DNA of 64,000 bases from Gallibacterium melopsittaci (GCF_042433085.1 NZ_JBHLWA010000018.1:27068-91067), one strand, 5' to 3'. Positions 27,058 to 35,871 are shown, counted from the stretch's first letter. Notes: generated from the letters alone by a model not told the origin. A program made the numbers and translations.

Positions 27058-28089
27058 ATGAGTTTAATTATTGACTGTCATGGTCACTACACTACTGCAC
27101 CAAAAGCACTTGAAGAGTGGAGAAAAAGACAAATAGCCGGCATTACCAATCCATCAGAAATGCCTAAAGTTTCAGATTTAAAAATTAGTGATGATGAGAT
27201 TCGTGAAAGTATTGAATTAAACCAATTAAAATTTATGAAAGAACGCGGTTCAGATATTACTATTTTTTCTCCGCGTGCTAGCTTTATGGCTCATCATATA
27301 GGTGACTATAATATTTCTGCAACGTGGGCTGCTATCTGTAATGAACTTTGCTATCGCGTTTCTCAACTATTCCCAGAGAATTTTGTCCCTGTTGCGATGT
27401 TGCCTCAATCGCCAGGTGTTCCTACTGAAACCTGTTTAGCTGAAATCGATCGTTGTATTAAAGAATATGGGAATGTTGGGATTAATCTAAATCCAGATCC
27501 ATCAGGCGGTCACTGGACTTCTCCACCATTAACTGATCCTTATTGGTATCCAATTTATGAAAAAATGGTGGAATATGATATCCCAGCAATGATCCATGTC
27601 AGTACTAGTTGTAATCATTGCTTTCATACCACTGGTGCTCATTATCTTAACGCTGACACCACAAGTTTTATGCAATGCTTGCAAGGTGATCTATTTAAAG
27701 AGTTCCCAACCTTACGTTTTATTGTGCCTCATGGTGGTGGTGCAGCGCCATATCACTGGGGACGTTTCCGTGGTTTAGCAATGATGCTGAAAAAACCTAT
27801 CTTAGAAGAACATTTATTAAACAATATTTATTTTGATACCTGTGTTTATCATCAACCTGGTATTGATTTATTACTTGATGTGATCCCACACAAAAATGTT
27901 CTATTTGCTTCAGAAATGATCGGTGCAGTACGCGATATAGATCCTCGTACTGGACACTATTTTGATGATACCAAACGTTATATTGAAGCAAGTCGCTTAA
28001 CTCAAGAACAAAAACATCAAATTTATGAAGGCAATGCCCGTCGAGTATTCCCGCGCTTAGATGCATTACTTAAATCAAGAGGATTATAA
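27058..28089 (+). CDS. ligJ: 4-oxalomesaconate hydratase (LigJ type, amidohydrolase family)
   Basis: Adds water to oxalomesaconate to give 4-carboxy-4-hydroxy-2-oxoadipate. The 343-residue protein is an amidohydrolase-2 family member with an N-terminal metal motif CHGHY (His8, His10), a central MIHVSTSCNH and FASEMIGA with the probable glutamate ligand, as in zinc-dependent LigJ. This is the LigJ type from Sphingobium, not the unrelated PIG-L-type GalB of P. putida, although the neighbouring tautomerase resembles GalD. It follows galD by one base and precedes the aldolase by three, so it is tightly coupled. Confidence 0.88.
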   Translation: MSLIIDCHGHYTTAPKALEEWRKRQIAGITNPSEMPKVSDLKISDDEIRESIELNQLKFMKERGSDITIFSPRASFMAHHIGDYNISATWAAICNELCYRVSQLFPENFVPVAMLPQSPGVPTETCLAEIDRCIKEYGNVGINLNPDPSGGHWTSPPLTDPYWYPIYEKMVEYDIPAMIHVSTSCNHCFHTTGAHYLNADTTSFMQCLQGDLFKEFPTLRFIVPHGGGAAPYHWGRFRGLAMMLKKPILEEHLLNNIYFDTCVYHQPGIDLLLDVIPHKNVLFASEMIGAVRDIDPRTGHYFDDTKRYIEASRLTQEQKHQIYEGNARRVFPRLDALLKSRGL

Positions 28090-28092
28090 ATT

Positions 28093-28788
28093 ATGGAACT
28101 TCAAGTTAATCAATTAGGTGTTGTAAAACGCAATATAAAACGTGCCAATAAATCTGCTGTTGAAAAATTATCTAAATTTGGCGTAGCAACTATTCACGAA
28201 GCAATGGGAAGAGTAGGTTTAATGAAACCTTATATGCGTCCAATTTATCCACACGCCAAAATTTGTGGTACTGCTGTTACTGTACTACTACAACCAGGTG
28301 ACAACTGGATGCTTCATGTCGCTGCTGAACAGATCCAAGAGGGGGATATCGTCGTTGCTGGATGTACTACTGATTCAACAGATGGTTTCTTTGGCGAACT
28401 TTTAGCGACTTCTTTTAGAGCTCAAGGATGTAAGGGCCTTATCATTGATGGGGGTGTTAGAGATACAACTGAACTAGAACAAATGGATTTTCCTGTATTT
28501 AGTAAAGCTATTCATTCCAAAGGTACTGTAAAAGCAACACTAGGTTCAGTCAATGTACCGGTTATTTGTGCTGGTGCTGTTGTTTACCCTGGTGACGTTG
28601 TCATCGCAGATCATGATGGTGTTGTAGTTGTACCTGCAGACCAAGCTGAACTGGTTGCAGAAGCTGCACAAAAGCGTGAAGACAATGAAGCACTAAAACG
28701 CCCTCAATTCCAAGCAGGTGTTTTAGGTTTAGATCTCTACAAAATGCGAGAAAAACTTGAAAAAGCTGGTTTGAAATATATTGACTAA
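28093..28788 (+). CDS. ligK: 4-carboxy-4-hydroxy-2-oxoadipate (CHA) aldolase
   Basis: Class II metal-dependent aldolase that splits CHA into pyruvate and oxaloacetate (LigK/ProA/GalC). The 231-residue protein has the RraA-like fold signature, with IIDGGVRDTTELE placing Arg123 and Asp124 at the positions of the substrate and metal residues known in P. putida HMG/CHA aldolase. GAVVYPGDVVIADHDGVVVV follows near the C terminus. RraA itself is shorter and lacks the C-terminal extension seen here. The product pyruvate enters central metabolism and oxaloacetate the TCA or fumarate branch. It ends 10 bases before ligI. Confidence 0.88.
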   Translation: MELQVNQLGVVKRNIKRANKSAVEKLSKFGVATIHEAMGRVGLMKPYMRPIYPHAKICGTAVTVLLQPGDNWMLHVAAEQIQEGDIVVAGCTTDSTDGFFGELLATSFRAQGCKGLIIDGGVRDTTELEQMDFPVFSKAIHSKGTVKATLGSVNVPVICAGAVVYPGDVVIADHDGVVVVPADQAELVAEAAQKREDNEALKRPQFQAGVLGLDLYKMREKLEKAGLKYID

Positions 28789-28798
28789 GGAGCTATCA

Positions 28799-29713
28799 AT
28801 GAAATTTGACATCACCCCAGGTTGGTTACCATTCCATCCTAACCCATCTAAACCACATCTAAAACTACCTAAAGGCGCAGTAGATGCACATTGCCATGTT
28901 TTTGGCCCTGGTGAAATATTCCCGTATGCACCAGAACGGAAATATACTCCTTGTGATGCCCCAAAAGAAAAGTTATTTGCATTACGGGATTTACTTGGTT
29001 TTGAACGTAATGTCATTGTCCAAGCAACTTGTCATGGTGCAGATAATCGTGCCTTGGTCGATGCTTTACAGAGTGCCAATGGAAAAGCCAGAGGTGTCGC
29101 CACAGTTCGCCGTGATATAACACCAGAACAATTACAAGAGTTACATGATGCCGGTGTAAGAGGGGTACGTTTTAATTTCGTTAAACGACTTGTAGATGCC
29201 CCTCCTAAAGATACTTTAATGGAAATTGCACAAAAAATAGCGCCATTTGGTTGGCATATTGTTATCTATTTTGAAGCCGCTGATTTAAAAGAATATTGGG
29301 ATTTTTTTACCAGTTTACCCACTACAGTAGTTGTAGATCATATGGGGCGGCCTGATGTGACCAAACCAGTTAATGGGGAAGAATTTGAATTATTTGTCAA
29401 ATTAATGAGAGAACACACAAATTTTTGGAGCAAAGTTTCTTGCCCAGAACGATTAAGTAAAACTGGACCTAAAGCATTAAATGGTGAACAACATGCTTAT
29501 ACCGATGTTGTACCATTCGCCCGTCGTTTAGTACAAGAGTTTCCTGATCGCGTACTGTTTGGTACAGACTGGCCTCACCCTAATTTAAAAGATCATATGC
29601 CTGATGACGGTTTATTAGTTGATTATGTCGCTCAAATTGCCCCTTCTGAACAAGAACGCCAGCAATTATTGGTTGATAATCCAATGCGTCTGTATTGGCC
29701 TGAAGAAAGATAA
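28799..29713 (+). CDS. ligI: 2-pyrone-4,6-dicarboxylate (PDC) hydrolase
   Basis: Opens the lactone ring of 2-pyrone-4,6-dicarboxylate to oxalomesaconate. The 304-residue amidohydrolase-family protein matches Sphingobium LigI closely from memory: AVDAHCHVFGPG, ERKYTPCDA, NVIVQATCHGADNRA, RGVRFNFVKRLVD, VVDHMGRPDV, WSKVSCPERLS and FGTDWPHPNLKDHMPDDG. The ATG at 28799 has AAGGAG six bases upstream; a TTG at 28781 would overlap the aldolase and is less likely. LigI is a very specific enzyme, so it defines the operon as PDC-using rather than a generic dicarboxylate operon. Confidence 0.93.
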   Translation: MKFDITPGWLPFHPNPSKPHLKLPKGAVDAHCHVFGPGEIFPYAPERKYTPCDAPKEKLFALRDLLGFERNVIVQATCHGADNRALVDALQSANGKARGVATVRRDITPEQLQELHDAGVRGVRFNFVKRLVDAPPKDTLMEIAQKIAPFGWHIVIYFEAADLKEYWDFFTSLPTTVVVDHMGRPDVTKPVNGEEFELFVKLMREHTNFWSKVSCPERLSKTGPKALNGEQHAYTDVVPFARRLVQEFPDRVLFGTDWPHPNLKDHMPDDGLLVDYVAQIAPSEQERQQLLVDNPMRLYWPEER

Positions 29714-29723
29714 TCGAAACTGT

Positions 29724-29757
29724 TAGCACTTATTTTAGCTTAATAAAATTAGTGCTA
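29724..29757 (+). other. Intercistronic hairpin between ligI and the transporter
   Basis: TAGCACTTATTTTA (29724-29737) pairs with TAAAATTAGTGCTA (29744-29757) with one mismatch and a 6-base loop. No T-run follows, so it may be a partial terminator or an RNA processing and stability element that sets transporter expression below that of the enzymes. Confidence 0.5.
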
Positions 29758-29792
29758 CGTTGATTCCTATTAACTATGTAAAGGAACACAAA

Positions 29793-31052
29793 ATGAACAA
29801 GAAACCTTTCTATAAAGAGTTATACTTTCAAGTACTTATTGGTATTCTCGCTGGGATTGCATTAGGCTATTTCGCTCCGGAATTTGCTGTAAAATTTAAA
29901 CCTCTTGGTGATGCATTTATTAAGTTAATTGCAATGATCATTGGTCCTATTATCTTTTGTACTATCGTTGTTGGTATTGCTGGTATGAAAGATATGCGTG
30001 AATTAGGACAAGTTGGTGGTAAGGCTCTTATTTACTTTTTCGTAATGTCTTTTATTGCACTTGCTTTTGGTTTGATTTGGGGGCATATCGTCCAACCAGG
30101 CATAGGTTTTAATGTAGATCCAGCAACTCTCAATACATCAAGTCTAACAAAATATACAGATGGGGCTAAAAATGTAAATCTTACCGATTTTGCTATGAAT
30201 ATTATTCCATCTACATTCGCTGGCGCATTTTCATCTGGAAATGTTTTAGCAATCTTATTAGTTTCGATTTTATTTGGTTGTTCTCTTTCTGTTATCGGTG
30301 AAAAAGGTAAGCCAGTTTATAACTTTATTGATAGTGTATCTAAAGTTTTCTTCCATAACGTTCATTTAATTTCTAAATTATCTTCAATCGGTGCTTTTGG
30401 TGCGATTACTTATACTATTGGTGCTTATGGCTTACAATCATTAATTCCACTAGCAAAATTTATTCTTGGCTTTTACGTATTATTAATTCTATTTGTTATC
30501 ATTGTTTATGGCATCATTGCTAAAATTTGTGGAGTAAGCTTAATTTCTTACTTAAGATTCATTAAAGAAGAATTACTCATTATTTTAGGAACAGGTTCTT
30601 CTTCCGTTGTATTACCGCATATCATGGAAAAATTAGAACGATTAGGTTGTCCTAAATCTGTTATTGCACTTGTTGTTCCATCTGGTTATTCATTCAATTT
30701 AAATGGTACTAACCTCTATATGACTATGGCAATTATATTTATTGCTCAAGCAACTAATACAGATTTAAGTTTAACAAACCAAATTATTCTGTTAGTTGTT
30801 GCTATGTTAACTTCTAAAGGTGCAGCTGGCGTTACTGGTGCTGCTTTTGTAATGTTAACCAGTACACTTATAGTCTTACCAGTTGTTCCTGTTGCAGGAA
30901 TGGTATTAATTCTTGGAATTCATCGTTTCGTTGGAACCGGTTTAGCCATCGTTAACCTCATTGGTAATGGTATAGCTGCTATTGTTGTTTCAGTATGGAA
31001 CAAATCATTTAATCGAGAACTGATGAAAAAAACATTATCAGAAGAACTTTAA
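29793..31052 (+). CDS. DctA-like carboxylate symporter with altered binding site
   Basis: Member of the dicarboxylate/amino acid:cation symporter family (DctA/GltP/GltPh fold), 419 residues, inner membrane. The ATG at 29793 follows AAGGAAC; a TTG at 29760 is less likely. Family features include KLIAMIIGPIIFCTIVVGIA and VNPDPATL-like VQPGIGFNVDPATL. Core motifs deviate from E. coli DctA as remembered: NLDGT is NLNGT, GIDRFMSEARALTN is GIHRFVGTGLAIVN, and GTSSSES is GTGSSSV. Asp residues that bind sodium and the Arg that binds the side-chain carboxylate in GltPh are therefore gone. Its position after ligI suggests it imports PDC or a related tricarboxylate. Confidence 0.85.
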   Translation: MNKKPFYKELYFQVLIGILAGIALGYFAPEFAVKFKPLGDAFIKLIAMIIGPIIFCTIVVGIAGMKDMRELGQVGGKALIYFFVMSFIALAFGLIWGHIVQPGIGFNVDPATLNTSSLTKYTDGAKNVNLTDFAMNIIPSTFAGAFSSGNVLAILLVSILFGCSLSVIGEKGKPVYNFIDSVSKVFFHNVHLISKLSSIGAFGAITYTIGAYGLQSLIPLAKFILGFYVLLILFVIIVYGIIAKICGVSLISYLRFIKEELLIILGTGSSSVVLPHIMEKLERLGCPKSVIALVVPSGYSFNLNGTNLYMTMAIIFIAQATNTDLSLTNQIILLVVAMLTSKGAAGVTGAAFVMLTSTLIVLPVVPVAGMVLILGIHRFVGTGLAIVNLIGNGIAAIVVSVWNKSFNRELMKKTLSEEL

Positions 31053-31060
31053 TTGCTTAT

Positions 31061-31087
31061 GTACCTTGTAGTATCACTACAAGGTAC
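31061..31087. terminator. Perfect inverted repeat between convergent genes
   Basis: GTACCTTGTAGT (31061-31072) and ACTACAAGGTAC (31076-31087) form a 12-bp stem with a 3-base loop, lying between the transporter stop (+) and the permease stop (-). It has only weak T-rich flanks on either side. A bidirectional terminator is the simplest reading. Confidence 0.6.
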
Positions 31088-31095
31088 TGTCATAT

Positions 31096-32211
31096 TTACT
31101 CCAATCTCCTACTAAATAACCAACTGGCAATACTTAAGGCAACAACCGCAATGATCAGCATTGGAAAAAGATTTAGCCAGACTTGTGTTATCGACATATC
31201 TTTAAGGAACAAGCCATTCACAATAATTAAGAAGTGTTTAAACGGATTAACTTCCACTAACCATTGTAACCAAGTTGGCATATTTTCGACGGGGGCAGCA
31301 TACCCCGATAATGAAATGGCTGGGACTAAAAATAGAAAAGTACCTAAGATCGCTTGTTGTTGGGTTTTCGCAATTGAAGAAATAAACAAACCTACTCCAA
31401 CCATTGCTAAAATAAAAACAAAAATAGCAGCAAACAAAAGCCAAAATGATCCAACAAAAGGAACTTGGAAAATCGTTACTACAATGACAAAAATAATTAA
31501 ACCTTCTGCTAAACCTACTAATACAGCGGGGATTGTCTTGCCTAATAGAATTTCTGTGGCTGTCAAAGGAGAAACCAAAATCTGATCAAAAGTACCGAGT
31601 TCTCGTTCCCTTGCCACCGATAAAGCGGTCACCATCAGTGCAACTAATCCAGCAAGAATACCGACTAATGCTGGTACGGTGTACCATAGATGTTGCAAAT
31701 TTTCATTAAACCAATTACGCATAACTAACGTTACTGGAACTACATTTTTGCCCTGTTCAACTGCTAGTTCTTGGTTATACTGCAAAATAATTTGAGCTAA
31801 ATAGTTATGAATGATTTGGGCTGAATTAGAATTACGACCATCTAACAACACCTGAATATCACCTGCCTGTGCTGCTAAGATTCGCTGACTAAAATTCCCT
31901 GGAAACTGTAAAGCAACTAAGACTTTCTTTTCTGCTACCTGTTGTTGTAATGCTTGTTCACTCTGTACAAAATAAAGCTCTGTAAAGGTTGGCGAAGCTG
32001 CAATTCGTTGAATAATCTCACTGCTATATATCCCATGATCTTGGTTATAAATAGCAACTGAAATATTTTTCACTTCTAATGTTGCAGAATAAGAAAAAAG
32101 AAATAATTGAATCACTGGCGGACCAATTAATACCAAACGACTGCGTGGATCACGAAATAACGCCAATAGTTCTTTGATAATTAATGCCCAAATACGTCCA
32201 TTTATCATCAT
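31096..32211 (-). CDS. ybhR: ABC-2 type exporter permease (YbhR-like)
   Basis: Membrane subunit of a type 2 ABC exporter, 371 residues. It has one N-terminal membrane segment after a cytoplasmic KELLALFRDPRSRLVL stretch, a large periplasmic loop (about 50-180), then five or so membrane helices. SVARERELGTFDQILVSPLT is the standard ABC-2 coupling motif. The start overlaps the stop of the preceding permease by four bases (ATGA). E. coli YbhR is the best remembered match, where YbhFSR affects drug tolerance and cation export. It is the last gene of the set. Confidence 0.87.
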   Translation of the reverse strand: MMINGRIWALIIKELLALFRDPRSRLVLIGPPVIQLFLFSYSATLEVKNISVAIYNQDHGIYSSEIIQRIAASPTFTELYFVQSEQALQQQVAEKKVLVALQFPGNFSQRILAAQAGDIQVLLDGRNSNSAQIIHNYLAQIILQYNQELAVEQGKNVVPVTLVMRNWFNENLQHLWYTVPALVGILAGLVALMVTALSVARERELGTFDQILVSPLTATEILLGKTIPAVLVGLAEGLIIFVIVVTIFQVPFVGSFWLLFAAIFVFILAMVGVGLFISSIAKTQQQAILGTFLFLVPAISLSGYAAPVENMPTWLQWLVEVNPFKHFLIIVNGLFLKDMSITQVWLNLFPMLIIAVVALSIASWLFSRRLE

Positions 32212-33308
32212 ATATCGATCCTTTTTTGCGTTTTACGTTTCGTAAAAAGAAAGGTCAAAATGCCAATAATTAACATAATCGTGATAGCTTGAGCCAATAA
32301 CCCCCAAATATTTCCTGCTAAAAAGAGGGTCTGTAAGCTGGTTACATAATAACGCACACTAAAAAGATAAGTGAGCCATTGTACTGGCATTGGCATTGAA
32401 CTAATTTCAAACACAAACCCCGACAGCATAAACGCTGGTAAAAAAGCAAACATAATTGCAACTTGCGAAGCAACAAACTGATCTTTTGCTAATACTGAAA
32501 TTAATAACCCTTGTCCTAATGCACAAATTAAAAAAACACTTGTAGCTAAAAATAGAGCGAGAAATGAACCGTGAAATGGGACTTGATAATAGAGTGTCGT
32601 CACTAAAAAACAGATCAACATCGACCCAATGCCTAAAATATAGTAAGGAATTAATTTGCCAAGCAAAATTTGCGTAATCGTCACAGGAGTTGCCATTAAG
32701 GCTTCCATTGTGCCACGCTCCCACTCTCTTGCGACCACTAATGCTGTCAATAACGTACCAATCAATGTCATGGTAATCGCCATTGATCCTGGTAATAAAA
32801 AATGTCGGCTTTTCAGTTCTGGATTAAAGAGATAACGTTCTTTTAATTGGATTCCTTGTGTTTCTGCAGAATTCGCTTGTTGTAATAACCAAGTTTGCAC
32901 GACTCCACTGGTATAACCATTGACAAACATTGCGGTATTAGGCTGCGAGCCATCCGTCAATACCTGAATTTTCGCCGTTTGTTGGCGTAACATCTCTAAG
33001 TTAAATTTAGCTGGAATGACTACAATACCTTTAATTTTTCCGCTAGTTAATGCTGCATATAATTCACGCCGATCTGTAGCAGTGGTAACTTGTAAAAAAT
33101 GAGAATGCTTGAAAGCATCAGTTAAGCTATTCGCAAGTGGAGTAGAAGATTCTGATACCAGACCGATATTCATTTTATTGCTATCTAAATTAATGCCGTA
33201 ACCAAAAATAAATAACAAAATAAATGGCAGTACAAACGCAATTAAAATTGATGATGGATCGCGGATAATCTGCAGCATTTCCTTGCGAATTAAAGCAAAT
33301 AACCTCAT
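32208..33308 (-). CDS. ybhS: ABC-2 type exporter permease (YbhS-like)
   Basis: The second permease of the exporter, 366 residues. It matches remembered E. coli YbhS in RDPSSILIAFVLPFILLFIF, IFGYGINLDSNKM, VITDGSEPNTA-like VLTDGSQPNTAMFVNGY and VVAREWERGTMEALM. The topology is the same as its partner: one N-terminal helix, a periplasmic domain and a C-terminal helical bundle. The start overlaps the ATPase stop by four bases and the stop overlaps the next permease by four, so the two permeases are probably made in equal amounts as a heterodimer. Confidence 0.88.
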   Translation of the reverse strand: MRLFALIRKEMLQIIRDPSSILIAFVLPFILLFIFGYGINLDSNKMNIGLVSESSTPLANSLTDAFKHSHFLQVTTATDRRELYAALTSGKIKGIVVIPAKFNLEMLRQQTAKIQVLTDGSQPNTAMFVNGYTSGVVQTWLLQQANSAETQGIQLKERYLFNPELKSRHFLLPGSMAITMTLIGTLLTALVVAREWERGTMEALMATPVTITQILLGKLIPYYILGIGSMLICFLVTTLYYQVPFHGSFLALFLATSVFLICALGQGLLISVLAKDQFVASQVAIMFAFLPAFMLSGFVFEISSMPMPVQWLTYLFSVRYYVTSLQTLFLAGNIWGLLAQAITIMLIIGILTFLFTKRKTQKRIDI

Positions 33309-35032
33309 TTTGTTACCTCCTGAAGACTTTGATCATGTGCTTGTACTAACGCAATAAACGCATCTTCTAAAGTAGGTGAAGTTAAATCGGCTAACTGTTG
33401 TGCTTGTTGCTTTAATTGATCTGGTGTGCCAGTTGCAATATTTTCTCCACGATAAATCAACCCGATACGATCACAATATTCTGCTTCGTCCATAAAATGC
33501 GTAGTAACCATTACGGTTACCCCTTTCCCCACCATCGCATTAATATGCAACCAAAACTCTCTTCGTGTAATCGGATCAACCCCAGAAGTCGGCTCATCCA
33601 AAAATAAAATATCGGGTTGATGAATCACTGCACACGCTAATGAAAGACGTTGTTTAAATCCTAATGGTAAATCACCAGCATTCATTTTGAGATAAGGAGC
33701 AAAGTCAAAAATATCAATCATCATTGCAATACGCTCACGCTGTATTTTCCCTGTTACTCCATACAATCCAGCGAAAAAACGTAAATTTTGCAACACATTC
33801 AAATTGCCATATAACGAAAATCGTTGTGCCATATAGCCAATTTTGCTTCGGGCTAATGACGTTGCATGACGTAAATCTAAACCTGTTACAAAACATTCTC
33901 CTTTTGTTGGTTGCAACAGACCACACATCATTTTAAATGTTGTTGATTTACCTGCACCATTTGGCCCTAATAAACCAAAAATCTCACCCCGTTTAATCGA
34001 GAAAGTATTTTCTCTAACCGCAACAAAATCACCGAAAATTTTAGTCAATCCTTTCGCATCAATAACTGGTTTGCCATTATCTGGTTTAGGGGCAATTTGT
34101 GCTGCTAAGGTAGAATTTCCTCCTGGACCACCGCCTAAACAATCAATAAAAGCATCTTCAAAACAAGGTTTTACCGCTAACCATTGCCCTATGGTCAAGC
34201 TAGGCTTATTATCAGCTTGTTGTAAAAGTAAACGGATATTACTTCCCTGAATAATGCCATCCATTACTTGCGGTTGTTGCAATAGATGTATTAATGTAGC
34301 TCGGCGTTGTGCTGCTGGTACACCGGTTACTTGGTAAACTCGATTTGCAACACGTGCTAACAAACCTTGTGGTGTACCGTCATAAATTTTTCTACCTGCA
34401 TTAAGCAAAATCACACTATCGCATTTTTCTGCTTCGTCCAAATAAGCAGTAGACCAAAGGACTGCCATTCCACCTTTCACTAACGTTTGCACTAACTTCC
34501 AAAGTTCTCGCCGTGAAATAGGATCAACGCCAACGCTTGGCTCATCTAATAACAATAACTTAGGATCGCCGATCAACGCACACGCTAGGCCCAATTTCTG
34601 TTTCATTCCACCAGAAAGTTTGCCTGCTAAACGATCTTGAAATTGGACTAAATCCGTGAATGTGAGTAATTGTTTGAATTTTTCTTGGCGAGTTACGCCA
34701 GTAACCGCACGTAAATCTGCATATAACGCTAAATTTTCAATCACGGTTAAATCTTCATATAGACCAAACTTTTGTGGCATATAACCGCTAATAGTATGAA
34801 TCGTTTCTGCTTGAGTAGTGGTATCTAATTGATCAACTGTAATTCTGCCGCTATCTGGTTGCATTAAACCAACTAAATGGCGGATCAAAGTAGTTTTACC
34901 TGCACCATCTGGACCAACTAGACCTGTCATTTTGCCAGGATAAATTTGTGCAGAGATCTGATCTAAAGCGGCACTATCCATTCCTTTAAAATGTTTAGTT
35001 ACTGCTTCAATGATCACCATTGGTTGTGTCAT
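33305..35032 (-). CDS. ybhF: ABC exporter ATPase with two fused nucleotide-binding domains (YbhF-like)
   Basis: A 575-residue tandem ATPase. Domain 1 (about residues 5-235) has Walker A GPDGAGKTTL, signature LSGGMKQ and Walker B LLLLDEPSVGVDP. Domain 2 (about 325-560) has GPNGAGKSTT, a degenerate signature LPLGFKQ and ILFLDEPTSGVDP. The degenerate second signature is, as I recall, usual in YbhF. I chose ATG 35032 over GTG 35035 because AAGGAG is then five bases upstream. It sits between the HlyD-like subunit and the two permeases, giving the order G-F-S-R as in E. coli. Confidence 0.9.
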   Translation of the reverse strand: MTQPMVIIEAVTKHFKGMDSAALDQISAQIYPGKMTGLVGPDGAGKTTLIRHLVGLMQPDSGRITVDQLDTTTQAETIHTISGYMPQKFGLYEDLTVIENLALYADLRAVTGVTRQEKFKQLLTFTDLVQFQDRLAGKLSGGMKQKLGLACALIGDPKLLLLDEPSVGVDPISRRELWKLVQTLVKGGMAVLWSTAYLDEAEKCDSVILLNAGRKIYDGTPQGLLARVANRVYQVTGVPAAQRRATLIHLLQQPQVMDGIIQGSNIRLLLQQADNKPSLTIGQWLAVKPCFEDAFIDCLGGGPGGNSTLAAQIAPKPDNGKPVIDAKGLTKIFGDFVAVRENTFSIKRGEIFGLLGPNGAGKSTTFKMMCGLLQPTKGECFVTGLDLRHATSLARSKIGYMAQRFSLYGNLNVLQNLRFFAGLYGVTGKIQRERIAMMIDIFDFAPYLKMNAGDLPLGFKQRLSLACAVIHQPDILFLDEPTSGVDPITRREFWLHINAMVGKGVTVMVTTHFMDEAEYCDRIGLIYRGENIATGTPDQLKQQAQQLADLTSPTLEDAFIALVQAHDQSLQEVTK

Positions 35033-35034
35033 CA

Positions 35035-35871
35035 CTACTCCTTAGCCGATCCTTTTTTGATCACTAAAGTGACGGGCATCCCTTGATGTAATGTTGGTGC
35101 ACTTTGCTCAATCAACACTTTAAAACGATAAACTAATTCTGTTCTGAGCTGCTCACTTTCAACATTCTTTGGTGTAAATTCAGCTTGTGAAGAAATAAAA
35201 CCAACTTTACCTAAATATTCTGCACCACTATCCGTAAGTACCTTCACTTGCTGCCCTTGATAAATTTGTCCTAAATTAGGCTCATCAACATAAGCCCTAA
35301 TCCAAACGGGTTGAATTAAGGCAATGGAATAAATAGGCAAACCAGCACTAACAATACTGCCTTTTTCTCGTACACGTGTTAATACGATCCCATCACTCGG
35401 TGCTATCAACTGAGTATCTTCTAACCGAGTTTCTGCTAAGGAAACTAATGCTTTCGCGAGATCAACTTGTGCTTGTGCCTGATCACGTCCAGCAACTATC
35501 TCATCATAACTGGCTGCAGAAATTGCATCTTTTTTCGCCAGATTTTCGCTCCGTTGATACAATTTCTCTGCTTTGATTAATATGGCCTCTGCTTCGGCTA
35601 ATTTAGCTTTAGCCAATCTCAGTTCATCTTGAAATGATTTTGCATCTAAAGTAGCAAGTAAATCCCCTGCTTTTACCTGATCACCTTCATCAACCAGCAA
35701 TTTTTCCACTCGCCCAGCAACCTTAAAGCCTAAATTAACATCACGGATATCGACATTTCCATATAGCTTCAACTCTGTTAAGTTGGCCGCTTGACGCTGA
35801 TGTTGTTGATAAAGATAAAATCCACTTAATCCAATAATTATTAATAGAAGTACAATTAAACTCTTTTTCAT
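35035..35871 (-). CDS. ybhG: HlyD/YbhG-like membrane fusion protein
   Basis: Periplasmic adaptor that would link the ABC exporter to an outer-membrane channel such as TolC. The ATG at 35871 has AAAGGAG seven bases upstream and opens an N-terminal membrane anchor (SLIVLLLIIIGLSGFYLY). A longer start at 35919 adds 16 unlikely residues. The biotinyl-lipoyl half motifs are split (VDEGDQVKAGDLLATLD and LIAPSDGIVLTRVREKGS) around an alpha-helical hairpin (about residues 80-145). It is the first gene of the ybhGFSR-like set. The TetR-type regulator paired with these genes in E. coli is not here. Confidence 0.88.
   Translation of the reverse strand: MKKSLIVLLLIIIGLSGFYLYQQHQRQAANLTELKLYGNVDIRDVNLGFKVAGRVEKLLVDEGDQVKAGDLLATLDAKSFQDELRLAKAKLAEAEAILIKAEKLYQRSENLAKKDAISAASYDEIVAGRDQAQAQVDLAKALVSLAETRLEDTQLIAPSDGIVLTRVREKGSIVSAGLPIYSIALIQPVWIRAYVDEPNLGQIYQGQQVKVLTDSGAEYLGKVGFISSQAEFTPKNVESEQLRTELVYRFKVLIEQSAPTLHQGMPVTLVIKKGSAKE

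Noticed and set aside
28093..28788. RraA regulator of RNase E
   Set aside because: It has the same fold, but the protein is longer, carries the aldolase Arg123/Asp124 pair and sits between LigJ and LigI homologues.
31061..31087. 12-bp inverted repeat considered as a transposon end or attachment site
   Set aside because: It is a single compact hairpin between convergent genes, with no flanking target duplication or transposase. A terminator is enough to explain it.
31096..35871. The ABC exporter considered as the type I secretion system for the giant adhesin
   Set aside because: The permeases are ABC-2 type with a separate tandem ATPase, like YbhFSR, not HlyB/LapB-like fused protein exporters. 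Proximity alone is not enough.
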